From contig JAQGDQ010000062.1 in NCBI GenBank assembly GCA_030141605.1, forward strand, positions 573,001 to 637,000: DNA of 64,000 nucleotides, given 5' to 3'. The notes under the pieces are model-generated. The model made no database searches. It had not been told where the DNA came from and saw only the letters and a program-made list of their open reading frames with translations. A program made the translations under genes and the position numbers. Positions 50,165 to 63,000 of the stretch are shown piece by piece. How positions within the stretch are numbered: the first letter of the stretch is position 1; every line of letters starts with the position of its first letter. The DNA is from Tubiluchus corallicola. Lineage: Eukaryota; Priapulida; Priapulimorpha; Priapulimorphida; Tubiluchidae.

Positions 50165-50765
50165 AGGATGATTTTTCATATGTACTACCCCATTTTAAAG
50201 TCCGATAAAAAGTATACACCGTATATTTTAACACAATTAATGCTGCAAAAGTGTTTCTAACGGCAAGCGAGCTAACTATTGATGACATCACAAGCTAATA
50301 TAATTTTCAACAGCAAAAATATTCCACGAGTTTTCACGAGCGCGTTGCATGTGTTTGCGAAAGCGAAAATTGAAGTACAGTGCTACTGTAAGATATTCAG
50401 TGTATTGTTCTAAAACTAGGCAAGATTCAAGGTAAAAATTCAAATTTTAAATTTAGCGCAAGTTTACCGCTGTACCACGCATGAGCTGTCGAACGTGTGT
50501 AATTCGTCACAAACTAACTCATCTGAACTGAGAGGTACAGCACTGTTTTTTTTGTGCAATGCGCTTCCGAAATGCAGGCGGTAGTACCTGTGTAACGAGT
50601 GAATGGCGAAATGCATGTACCAGCGAAGAACTAGTGGCGCGGACTAAAGTGAAATTGTTTCTGTGTGGTAATAATTGTTTCACGTAAGTCATTTTTGAAA
50701 AAATAGTATGTTTCCGTTCAATATTTTGAAAAGTAGATTCTTTTGACTTACAGTTAAAGATTGGG
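50165..50765. repeat. Dispersed homologous block, copy upstream of gene B
   Basis: Partner of 24745-25325. It lies 1.2-1.8 kb upstream of gene B's signal exon, where a noncoding first exon or promoter could sit. Similarity runs the whole length with indels. Confidence 0.6.
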
Positions 50766-51211
50766 TTTCGGTTTTGCTTGAAGATTCAGGTGATTGATGA
50801 AGAAAGAAGGCTGTTATTAGTTTACGCAATATCTGCACTTCAGAAAGCTCAGATCACTGGTTTCTGCTAATCTTCGTTTTATTTGGCCGCTAAAATAGCC
50901 CCAAAGCCTTGCTTTGCAGGGCGAACAGCCTAATAATTTTTGTTAAAAGCCACGACAACAACATCATAAATCTTTAATAAATGCTTAATTATATACTACA
51001 GCTGCTCCACATTTTTAGATTTAAATCCTTAAAGAAATGTAAAATGTATCTGGTAGACAAAAGAAATGAAATTTCAACAAGAGAGACAATTTCAATAAGA
51101 TTTTCTTATTTGCCACTTTCCTAAAATCGGCTTCATACGAAGAGCCTTCGCAACACGAGCTGCTCGTCCCAAAAGTAGTTTTCCTTCTGTTTCTCATTTC
51201 ATCTTTCCACA

Positions 51212-51282
<71 letters not shown>

Positions 51283-52169
51283 TGTAATAATGAAGCGCTC
51301 ACTCTATAGTTTTTGGTAACTTTTTTAATATTTTAGAATTTAAACATAGTTTCGTTTGCAGATCAGGCTAAAATAACTTCTCTTGTGCTTTAGCTTCTAG
51401 CTGTTGCATTTTTCCAATAGTCATTTTTCCATGAATGAAATTCCCGTCCTTATTTGTGCAAACCATAATCACTCTGACCTTGATGGCGTGCGTACAAAGT
51501 AAAAAACAAGCCGTTTCCCTGTATTTGCTCTACAATTCAGCAGTAGCTTCAAATCACCACAAAGGAAAAGAAAAACATCACGTCAATGTGTTCATTGGGT
51601 TAATGTCATTTCATTCATAACTTCTGACCGATACTTGATGGCGCAGAACCCCTTTTTGTTGCAATTTGTACACCACCACATACCAGATTTGTTTTTTCCT
51701 TTAGTTCGTTCCTTTACTCGATCGTTCACTCACTCAACAATCTTGCCAAATCAAACCAGTAGCCTATTTATTCATACAATTATTCACCATTTTATAGTTT
51801 TTATAGTCAACACATTTTTAACAACAAGAACAATAACATTAATACTAAATATGAAAAATAAAGAATAATAATTCGTTCACCCATTTGATCGTTCACTCTT
51901 GTTATCTACTTTATTTATTAGTTTAATCATTGTGGTCATTTTATTTAATCTTTTATCTATTTATACGTTTTAGTCATCATTCAGTTACTTAGTCACTCAG
52001 TCTATTGCGTTGACTGTTTGTCTGTTCATTTGTTCGTTCGTCCGTACGTTTTTTGCTGGTTATTCGATTTGTCCCAAATGTTTGCTCTTTCATTCAATCA
52101 CACTCATTCAACACGCAACCCTTCTTCAGTCTTCACACGTTTAAGAATTAAACTACAGCACCTCAGAGT
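50766..52169. other. Intergenic, cryptically simple DNA
   Basis: CT tract plus degenerate TTCR/TTYA four-base periodicity (51690-52120). No gene seen. Confidence 0.45.
51220..51284. repeat. (CT)n microsatellite
   Basis: About 28 CT units with a short imperfect right end. Confidence 0.95.
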
Positions 52170-52275
52170 CAACCGGTGTGCACGGTATGCTAGAATCAAA
52201 CGTGTGCAAGGTATGCTAGAATCAAAGGTGTGCAAGGTATGCTAGAATCAAAGGTGTGCAAGATATGCTAAAATC
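52170..52275. repeat. 26-bp tandem repeat, about 3.5 copies
   Basis: The unit holds GTGTGCAAGGTATGCTAGAA and ATCAAA. Confidence 0.85.
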
Positions 52276-53554
52276 ACAGGGGAATTGCAAACATGGAGGC
52301 AATTACGATGTTTAATGATGTGTTTCGGACTTCCGGGGCCGTTGTCCAAAAATCTTAAAGACGTTTGATCTTGTCCAAAATCGCAAATGTAAACAACTTA
52401 TCGCGCACAGTAGGTTACTACTGCTTGCAGACGCTTAACTCTTTCTGCCCGCGCAACAATGCAGCCGATAATCTGTGTTGACCTACAATTTACAGATGAA
52501 ATGAAGGTCACTTTTTTCACAACTGATTTAGTGAAATTGTATCACAAACTGTATCCCTTTTTTCGATGTTATGATTTTGATGTTCTACTGCTAAGGAGAA
52601 TACTGTTCTTCTTTTTATTTACGCTTGCGCAATAAAAAACCGGTACTGTTAATTTAAGCGCATCATTTTATGGCAAAATTGCAGTAAGTAAAACCTAGAA
52701 GTGCACTGAAATCCCACTATATAAAAATCAACTGATCTTCAAATTCTATTATGTGTGTGGGCTTCGAGTGAAAATAAGTTGAATTTACGCAGGACGTCTC
52801 AGATGTGTCACATATTATGAAGAAGAAGAACTGAAAAGAAGTAAAAGAAACAAGATGCCCACAAGTCCTGGTAAACACACAAATGAATGCCATTTTGCCA
52901 AACCGTTTAAACCAGTTTTTTCGAATATTTAGGTATTAAATTTTTACAGTTATATATTTTGTGTACTTGATACCTGTCAGCATTGCTTATTGGCTGCAGC
53001 CGTTAAAGCCTACTGATTTCAAAACTTTAGCAAATTTTGTTACGACAACATATTGTAGAATGCCTCGGTTTGTCTAGGTAAAACATACATTATAATCTCC
53101 ATTACTTTCCCGTTCGTTTTATCCATATTTGTCACATGTCTACTGCACTGTTTTTTGGAACACTCTTAATCTTCATTAAATCATAGAAATGTATTTTGTC
53201 CTTTGAAGGCTGCAGTAGTGGGAAACTTCTACAACGTAATTAGGGAATGTATAGAAAGTCACAAATTGTGCTATTTGAAATTGTTAACCAGTTTAAATTA
53301 TATAATTATACAAATTTATGATAAATCAACAGAAGTACGCATAAGTACTTCAATTTTTTTTTCAAACGTCAGCCATGTGAAACACGTATACTTTGAATTG
53401 TACAAAATATGGATTTTATCAACGCGACGCATGCCTTGCATTATCACTGTTTTAATTCTTATCTCATTGTTCTTTTATCTACATAAATCAACGTCTTAAC
53501 AAGCATTTCATTACGCTTTTGTGTATTAATGCAGATCTAATTTTCTTTTACATT

Positions 53555-53627
53555 TTTGCATATTAATTATTTTTACATGTAAGCGATGCTGAGACGCAGT
53601 ATAATGCTGTAAAAATCAATAAATATC

Positions 53628-53632
<5 letters not shown>
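53555..53632 (+). mobile_element. Possible LINE 3' tail
   Basis: GTAAAAATCAATAAATATCG runs straight into (TTA)n and then a long (ATATT)n array, the arrangement left by a LINE 3' terminus with a simple-repeat tail. No coding part is visible. Confidence 0.3.
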
Positions 53633-53669
<37 letters not shown>

Positions 53670-53972
53670 TATATTATATTATATTATATTATATTATATT
53701 ATATTATATTATATTATATTATATTATATTATATTATATTATATTATATTATATTATATTATATTATATTATATTATATTATATTATATTATATTATATT
53801 ATATTATATTATATTATATTATATTATATTATATTATATTATATTATATTATATTATATTATATTATATTATATTATATTATATTATATTATATTATATT
53901 ATATTATATTATATTATATTATATTATATTATATTATATTATATTATATTATATTATATTATATTATATATA
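53629..53972. repeat. (TTA)n then (ATATT)n array
   Basis: About 37 bp of TTA repeats change to roughly 300 bp (about 60 units) of almost perfect pentanucleotide. Confidence 0.95.
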
Positions 53973-55072
53973 TTAAGCGAAAATGACATAGAGCTGTGTT
54001 GCAGCAGCTGTGGAGGTGTCTTGCATACGTACGTCCACTGCCTACGAGTCAGGTCAGGACAGTGTCCATGATGGTCAGCGTGACAGTATAGTGTGCACTG
54101 AATCACGCATGAAAGCCTAGAATATTTCACAGCCTAACTTTAAGAGGTTGGTAGTCAATTGCTTTTTGTTTATTTTCTCTTTTGTCTTCTTAGTGGCGTG
54201 TGTACAAAGCAATAGGGAAGACCAGTCAATTTCTTGAATTTTGTGTAAAAAATTCAGAATTTCTTTTCTTTTAAGGGCAAGTTAGAATGTATCAGTAGAA
54301 TGATGTAGCAATACTGTTTAAATACGAGCAATAGGAAAAGCAATGGAGCATATTCCTGTCAGTTACAGCATAATTACACTAACGTTAACACGAGTTTGTC
54401 ATTCAGAGCTTCTAACTGTCTGTTCTTCAAATAACTTCATTTCATACGTTTTTTGACTGTCTGACTAGCAGGATTACGTGAAAGCCTATAATCATGTTGT
54501 TAATGAAATTTGTCAGACATTAATGTCAAAACCGTCTACTCAGTCAAGAACTTCTCAGCTGTACGATTAGCACTCCAACAAATTACGCTTAATGGCAAAT
54601 TGTTCATGCTTTAGTATATGAAGATGCCAACAAAACAGACATGAGATTTTTCAATTTTGTTGAATGTGATTTAACTTTGCAAAAAATGAACATAAAATGA
54701 TGTTACCGTAAACTAAGCTTGATGAATAAGTTTTTCAAGGTCGTTCGTTTAAGTTACGTAAAAGTTTTTGGGACAGTATAATAGTAGTCGCATTTCCATA
54801 CATACATACTGCACGTGGGAAAAGAGGGTTGCGCGTTTGTTTGAAGCATTGGCAAGTCGCAGTTGGTAAATATTATGGTTTGAAACTTCAAATAAACATT
54901 AGCTATACAAAGCAATGTACAAATAAAACACAGGAGTGAACTTCCCGGTAAAAATTCTAGTGTCTTAGATTGTTACAAACGTGTCCTACGCGCTAAAATC
55001 CTGGATAAACACATATTTCTGTTAAGATTGTTTCCGGTTGTCATTTACATAATAGAGTTAATGGAGTTACCA

Positions 55073-55312
55073 CGCTGCAAGACATTAACCCTGCTGGGTC
55101 TGCTGCAAGACATTAACCCTGCTGGGTCTGCTGCAAGACATTAACCCTGCTGGGTCTGCTGCAAGGCATTAACCCTGCTGGGTCTGCTGCAATGTATTAA
55201 CCCTGCTGGGTCTGCTGCAATGTATTAACCCTGCTGGGTCTGCTGCAATGTATTAACCCTGCTGGGTCTGCTGCAAGACATTAACCCTGCTGGGTCTGCT
55301 GCAAGACATTTT
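55073..55312. repeat. 28-bp minisatellite, about 8-9 copies
   Basis: The unit contains CATTAACCCTGCTGGGTCTG and CTGCAAGA, with variants CAAGACAT, CAAGGCAT and CAATGTAT. Confidence 0.92.
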
Positions 55313-55588
55313 TTGCGAGCAATCAGTGAAATGAAGCAAGTTCGAATTTTTGTATGGCTTAAAAACGTAACATATACTAATAGAGGTCATTCTCAGATGT
55401 GAGGCAGACATAATGACAAAACAGGAATGGGAATTCAGAATGTGTAATGCTTCTAGTTTTTGGTTTACAATACCAGAACGACAATGACAAACTTTTGGTA
55501 CTTGTAGTAGTGCTAGATTTTTACGTTGAAACTCTATGCTTATCACAACAGCAAAGGAACAAGACATTATTGAAAAAGATACTGAGTG

Positions 55589-55864
55589 TCAGTACGTACA
55601 AAAGTTAAATTCAGTCGAAATGCTTTTGACGTTCAACCGGTAACGGAGATAATAACATGAGACTGATGTTCGAACGCTTGCCCGTTGTTGTCGTCGCTGT
55701 TTTCTTACATATACAGCTCGCAACAGTGCAAGGCGAAGTCTACATAGCGTAGGTGAATTGGGACTCACTTCAAAATCAAATATGAGACACTGAGCCAGAC
55801 AACGCCCAGCCATGTTCAGATATGGGCTATATCTTCCCTTAGTAACATACATACACTGAGTCAT
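55589..55864 (-). CDS. Possible isolated exon, Cys-containing
   Basis: The frame reads MAGRCLAQCLIFDFE then a donor-like GTGAGT, or on to SPNSPTLCRLRLALLRAVY and GTAAGA. The Cys spacing with FDFE and CRL vaguely recalls PAN/apple modules. Neither flanking exons nor a clear acceptor were found, so this is weak. Confidence 0.18.
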   Translation of the reverse strand: MTQCMYVTKGRYSPYLNMAGRCLAQCLIFDFEVSPNSPTLCRLRLALLRAVYVRKQRRQQRASVRTSVSCYYLRYRLNVKSISTEFNFCTY

Positions 55865-58727
55865 GCCGTTTTGGTAATTGGAACGGTGCTGGCTTATGGG
55901 CGGTAAGCCATCTATTTCCTGACTACGCCTAAGGTTGCTTAACTTCGGCCACTAAGCACACACTTCCAAACACAACCATTCAGTTATTCCCCTCGTCCCG
56001 AAACCTATAATGCTAAATTAGTTGAAATATTAATAATTACAGCTCAGTTTTTTGCACATTAACATTGTTAACATTAAGACCTGCGATGCGCAATATCCGA
56101 CACTGTTCCTGAACTAGACCACTACCCTACAGCCCACAGCGTGCATAGTCTTGGAACCTACGTTGTGAAATGAATTTAGTAGAAGTTACTAAATGTGTGG
56201 CACCACCCGCAAGCAAACATGAGATTGTGCGGCGTAAGAATCTTAAAGAGATTACTTTAGCAAGAAGTTCATGTTTGTTTTAGATTAAATAAAGATTTCA
56301 GAATTTTCTTGATACATATTAAATCCATTCCACGCTTAAATTTTTCATTAGGACGGTTAAGATGCAAAAGCGGCAAAAGCTGCATAAATCTAGTAGGCCA
56401 CTTGATGTTAATCGCAAACATAATGTTATGGGTTAGCGAATTAATCACATCGGTTAAATCACGTGATACAAATGTCCTTTAAATTCAAACCTGGTTTAAA
56501 TTTAGATCTAGGGGTTTAGTGTTCCGTTTTGTTCGTTATTGTTGTTGAAATACATCTATATGTGAGTAGAAATCTTCAATAAATGTAATACTAGACAGGA
56601 AAGCATAATAAAGTAATAAAAAAACCTATTATTGTTTTCAACCAACCATTGTGGACTATCCTCGGGTAAAAAAGTATAAAATGTGCGCAAATTGCCATTT
56701 AAATCTAATGAAACTTAGTTTAACTAAGCAGAAAATTGCCTGCAGAAAACAAACCAGATCAAACTTTTTATTCTTTTTTCTGTACACTACTTTGTTGTCT
56801 TTTCAGTGATAGAACCGGAATGCCCTCGCACAACTTTTTCCGTGCAAATGAAAATAAAGCAAAAGTGTCTGTAAAATAACTAAGGAGTTTCTCAGCTTAC
56901 AATGGAATCGGGCCAGAAAAATGCAGGTCTTATAGGTCACGAAAATAGTTCAGGAGTGTCAAATATATTGGACTTTTTAATAAATTAAAGTGTGAATTAA
57001 GATTATGCTTAATTGGCGTTCGTCATTACGGGTTATTTGAACGGGTCATTTGAATTCCAAGTGAGAAGGAATTGACGCTATTAATTTTGATTAACTGACA
57101 ATTATTAATTCAGGTTCAGTGTGCTACCCATCTATAACACTTATACAAACGTTATTTTAGGTTAAATCACAACTGCCCAACCTTGTTATCCATTATAATT
57201 TATATATCAACATAAATATTGACTGGCAGCTTAACGGATATGTAATTTTCGCGGGCATGAAGCTCCAGCGATTTCATGCATCGCTTTTCTTAAAAATTTA
57301 TAATTTTATATAGTCGAAAGAAAAAGAATCTTCGTTTTTCAAATCAGGCCGTCGAAGAAAACGAGATGCGAGAACCCATCACTTTCGCCACGCCCTTAAG
57401 CCATCTTGGTAAAAATTATACCTTCGTAATGTAGACTCAGTTGTCGAATTCAAATACGAAGTCCTAATAGCGTAGAGTTATCTCGTAGAGGAAAGAAAGA
57501 CACTCTTTCACTCACCAATACTTTGCCACTTAAAGTGAATAGTTCCTCCAAAAAACCTACGCAAGAAAAGGTAAATGAAAAACAAGGCTTTATTAAAAAA
57601 GCTAATGATTTGCACGAATGACATAGGAGCGGTTTAATTCGACATTCAATATAATTCATAATTTCGTGATTTCTCACTTAAACATTACAGAAGTCCTACA
57701 TGGGGCTTAAAATATTGCTGCTGTGACATCAATTACTTCTGCATGAAAGCTCTGCGTGAAATGTTCGCGCAATATTGATCATTTGTGAGTGAGCTACAAA
57801 CTTAATCATGCTTCAGTGTCACGTTGTAATTACAGATTTCAAAATCACTTTACTTTGCCAAAATGTTTTTGCAAGACTTTGCAAGTTGTTGTTGATTCAT
57901 GCAATCATAGCATGTGCGATTATAATTTATATCTACACTGGTTGCTATAGAAATATTGGAACTGTTTGTGTCACAGTGTTTACTCAGCACACGTCGACTA
58001 ATGACATTGATAGTTATTAGTACAATTTCAATATCACTTTTATATAAAGTTGACATGCGCTTTCTTGTGGAAGAGTGTTTGTTCTTCAAATGAAAACCAG
58101 TTTTTTTCATGAAAATGTGGAGTTTACTGATCCTCTGCACTTTATATCGCAAAGCGACATGTTAAACCATTGACTGTATTATCGCAATACACAAGTAGCA
58201 TCCAAACTAATTTTTCAGTAAGAAACAATTGACTTTGATTTCGTGTTTGTCAGCTCAGCCTACACGAATTAATCTCAATTACTGTTTTTGGGGGAAAATA
58301 AGTCTCTACTTACTGTTAAAACAACGGAATTGCTTTAGCTATCCAACGTACCTGATGATCACTGATTTGATACTACCCTATACACGCACGCACACAAATT
58401 CAACCAAACAAATCATCCATGCGGTCTAATCATTGTGTTTATATTCCGACTTAGGATTGAATTTAAGACCATTCATGGATCATGGTTTCTTGACTCAGTG
58501 ATACTAACTCAGACGATGATTCGCTATTTGTTGATCACGTGATCCACAAAAGTAGCTGAACTTGGACGATAGTGTACAAAATCATTCAAACAACGAAATC
58601 TACTATTTTACAGAATATATGACGGCTTTTATAGATATTTAAAATTGCCTGACGATGCCTGTGACAACATTTGCTTATTCGCATATTTTTTCGTTTATGT
58701 TAATCCAACATCCCTCCATCTGTCGCT
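55865..58727. other. Intergenic, nothing recognised
   Basis: AT-rich, no repeats or frames of note. Confidence 0.45.
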
Positions 58728-58731
58728 CTCT

Positions 58732-58808
<77 letters not shown>

Positions 58809-58853
58809 GTCTCTCTCTCTCTCTCTCCCTCCCGCCTTCTCTCTCTCTCTCTT
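58728..58853. repeat. Interrupted (CT)n microsatellite
   Basis: CT tract broken by GTCT and CCTCCCG interruptions; SLSLSL frames are artefacts. Confidence 0.95.
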
Positions 58854-59474
58854 CAGCCACCTTCGTTCATGTGCGCGAATTCATTCATTTCTCTGTTTCT
58901 TAATTAGTTCGTCCGCTCGCAATTGGTTTTTTATTTGTCCTCTTGTTTGTTTATTTCCTTGTTAGAAAGTTGTTCTACCAACTGAATGTTCCATTCATGT
59001 ATTTGTTAATTATTTCGATCAAAGCATGCGTCTACGTTCGTATTTCTCTGCGTCCGTTCGTTTTTTTCGACGTCTTTTATTGTTTGTTAAACATTTAGTT
59101 GCATGATTAGTTACTGGCTTGGCTAGTCAATAGATTGTTTGGTTGGATATCTGGCTAGGTATTTCTTTGTGTACCGAAAGTATACGTTTTTATGTTTGGC
59201 TGGGTATTTCCTTGGCAGGCAGGTTGGTTTGGCAGACTTTTAGCGAATTCGTTTGTTTGTTTGTTTGGAATGTACTCCGGTTTGTAGGTTGATTTGCTGT
59301 GTAGCTGATTATTTGATTAGTTCGTCCAACTTAGTTGTGATTTGCTATACTATCTCAGCGAAATCTTATTAATGTAAGCTTAATAACACAAAAACGACAC
59401 AACATTCGCCCCACCTGGACATTGTCATTATGTTGTAATTAATGAACAAGATTTTCCCACAGCCTAGTTTTTAT
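58854..59474. other. Four-base-periodic T/G-rich DNA
   Basis: Degenerate TTCG, TTCA, TTTG and TTGG runs follow the CT tract, like those at 46700-46810, 49130-49400 and 51690-52120. Confidence 0.4.
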
Positions 59475-60080
59475 TACTAGTAAAAATTATCAACTACATC
59501 AGTTGGTCAAAATACTAGTAAAAATTATCAACTATATCAGTTGGTCAAAATACTAGTGAAAATTATCAACTATATCAGTTGGTCAAAATACTAGTGAAAA
59601 TTATCAACTATATCAGTTGGTCAAAATACTAGTGAAAATTATCAACTATATCAGTTGGTCAAAATACTAGTGAAAATTATCAACTATATCAGTTGGTCAA
59701 AATACTAGTAAAAATTATCAACTATATCAGTTGGTCAAAATACTAGTGAAAATTATCAACTATATCAGTTGGTCAAAATACTAGTAAAAATTATCAACTA
59801 TATCAGTTGGTCAAAATACTAGTAAAAATTATCAACTATATCAGTTGGTCAAAATACTAGTGAAAATTATCAACTATATCAGTTGGTCAAAATACTAGTG
59901 AAAATTATCAACTATATCAGTTGGTCAAAATACTAGTGAAAATTATCAACTATATCAGTTGGTCAAAATACTAGTAAAAATTATCAACTATATCAGTTGG
60001 TCAAAATACTAGTCAAAATTATCAACTACATCAGTTCGTCAAAATACTAGTCAAAATTATCAACTACATCAGCTATATCA
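59475..60080. repeat. 38-bp minisatellite, about 15 copies
   Basis: The unit runs from TACTAGTGAAAATTATC to CAGTTGGTCAAAA. Each contains the palindrome ACTAGT and a potential hairpin CAACT-ATATC-AGTTG. Variants alternate GTAAAA and GTGAAA. Confidence 0.93.
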
Positions 60081-63000
60081 ACTAGTTCAGTTTGAAGCTT
60101 ATGAAGGGTTCATTCAAGAAAATCTTGCGTCCAGTCAGAAAACGTCTACAGAGTTTACCCCTAAATCGCGGAAGACGGGTGTGATTTAGCTTTCAAGTCA
60201 CTTGTAATTACGAGCAGAAATCCTTCTTGGTTTAGAAGTGATTATAACAGTCACAGCGTCTTCTTTACAATACTATCTAGCATTAATCACACAATTAAAT
60301 GGCTTATCACAGGTAATTACGCTAGATTGCTATCTACTAATCACTCGGCTGGAACTACAGTCAGGAGATTTCTATCTCGGCGAGTAAAACACCTGTAAAA
60401 AGTGGCCGAGTGGGGTAGTAATAATTATAAATACGTCGGTGCTTTGTAGCTGGTAGTGGGTTAGGTATTTTTGCGAATGTTGTTGATAGGTGGTTCTCAG
60501 TACATTAAACTATTACCCGGTCAGTATTACATAGTGCACCCGTAATTATAATCGCATTTATAAGGTCAAGAATGCCCGTTTACCCAATTTCAGTTCATTA
60601 TAAATTGTTTGAGCTTTGAAAAATACCCTGCACGACATATCAAACACTTCATTGTGTGCGCGTTTATACAGATATGTTAGGACTAACAACAAACTTATAA
60701 TCAGAATCCACAGGAGGCCGAGACAAGTACTTTAATGTAGCTAAACATTATTATACATCCACGGAGGAGTAAAAGGGCAAAGTTGAAAGTGTAGATAAAT
60801 TTTGATGTGATTGAACTGTAAGACGGGAAACGAAAAAAATGTGGTAAGCAAAAAACTAACTTCGAGGAACAATGTTTGGCTGAAGAATTCAGCTCTGGGG
60901 TGGTAACGGTCATGCTTTAGTAAGACATGAATTACTGATACTACGCGCAGACTCAACAACACGGATCATGTCGAAATAACTAAAGATTAGAAAACTGCTT
61001 AATATAACATGATAACACCAAAACTGATTATAAAACAGCAGACTGTTAGTCTTGTTTTGTAATTCGGGAACTGATGAAAATTTCGACTCATTAATCTAAG
61101 TACAGCCCGCCTTTCTAAAAGTGCCTGTTGGGCTTCAACCTTAAGCAAATTTTTTTAAGAAGCTTGTTGTGATATCACAACAAACAACGTTTTAAAACGA
61201 GATTAGTTGCAATTGGTCTTTCGCTGCCGTTTCGATCTTCACAAAAATACTAATATCTTCTATTTATCGTCTGCATTATATCTGTGGAAGTTAAGAAATT
61301 GTTGATTAACTATGTACAAAAAATTTCAACAATACGTGATTCTAAATTAAGAGGTACGAATTAATTTTGCTAAGAATTAATGTATTCAATCAGCACTGTG
61401 ATATATATATGTAGATGTGTTTGTTATAAATTGTGGTATTTTTTTAATCAACTTCGCTTAAAAAGAGCCCTGTATTCATAGGGACGTGTTCCTGTATGCG
61501 TCGTTTATTTAAGTGTGTGATTTGTTAATTGTACTTGTGTTTATGTTTGTGAAATAAAACGTTTATTATTATTATTATGTGCATATGTGTGTGGCAAGAT
61601 AATGTAAAGATTATGTCATATTACGTTAAGTTTGACAGCGTTACTGCAGTTTATGTCTTCTATGTACTGCGTACACAGGTTAGTTTGAACTTTCCAAAAG
61701 TAGCAGCGATCTTGACATTGTTCCTGAACTTCCTTCCTCTGGTTTACTGGTATTCACTGAAAGACAATAAATCTCATTAAACTTTGAATAGATTTAGGAA
61801 ATGGAATCTTACAATAGTGACCTATTGCTGGTGATACATTGAATGTGTCTCCTGCTGTGAGATTCTTCAAACCAAACTGATTGTTAACAAGTCGTCTGCT
61901 GTAAATACGCGTAGTAATTACCCACGCGGGCTGTAATCGTCAATGAACTTCTAGTAATAATCACCGTAACCATGAACCCTGGAGAAGCTACTACGTTATT
62001 TTACACTACGCCCAGCCGAGCAACTCCAATTATGTTTTTAATACTGTCTTCTTTCTGAGCTTATCAGTTTATTACAGGCTTTACAGAAGTAAAGTCCTAT
62101 ACAAAGTGCACACGAATAGTTTGCGATTGTTGTACGTGGCAAACAATACTATGCATGGCTCCAAAACTCATAAACTAGAAAACTGACATGAAGACTATGG
62201 TGGCTCCTTAATTTATTTGTATATGTAGACAGTTGAACGGTGACTGGTCACTTTAACAGTTAGGTGTTTTATGCCAAAAAGCAGCCGTAATATTAAGATC
62301 GTCATAATTTAGTGGTATACACGATATCAAGATGTATGCGTCAGCTACCTATATAACACCCTGTCAGTAAATGCAGTTTTTTTTATAGTACAACGGTGGA
62401 TTATCTTTCGGCAACAGCTTTTGTGTTTCCATGAAAAAGGGTTTTAAATCCACGGATTTTCTACAAGAACAACCAGAAATAGAATAGAAAAGGACTAACA
62501 AAAGATTAAAATAATGATAATAGAATGTCCAAACGCTTTATTGCAAAATATCTGTCCAAGAATCTCGATGTGTGACTGGTACAAGATCTTTTACAATGAT
62601 AGATGATTAGATTGTGACTAGTTACGTTTATCAATAATTCTTCTTAATATCTATATTAATTACTGCTTACACAAAACGGCGAAAATAACAATTAATGCAG
62701 ATGATACTTATTAGTACAACAGCACAGATTACAAGTGCGCAGATTACATGCTGCTAAAAATTTCTTTATTAAACTCAAAACTAATACGCCACAGGAGAAT
62801 ATTAGTAATGGATGAGCTATATGTGATGATGAGGCACTAAGCAATGGTTCAAGTTTATCAGAATTAGGTCGCAATTAATGACCTTTGAACCGTTAATGCA
62901 TCACCGTGAGAAGAAAAATTCACAGCATGAGGGCTGGAAGCTTGCATAGCAGCTCATTGATGCAATGTAGACCATTAACCCTTGACTTTTACACCAACCC

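Larger units (their letters stand above)
52276..55072. other. Intergenic, nothing coding recognised
   Basis: AT-rich sequence around the (ATATT)n array; the short frames found have no recognisable family. Confidence 0.45.

Noticed and set aside
60403-60413. TGGCCGAGTGG, a perfect tRNA A-box
   Set aside because: No B-box or cloverleaf follows within 90 bp.
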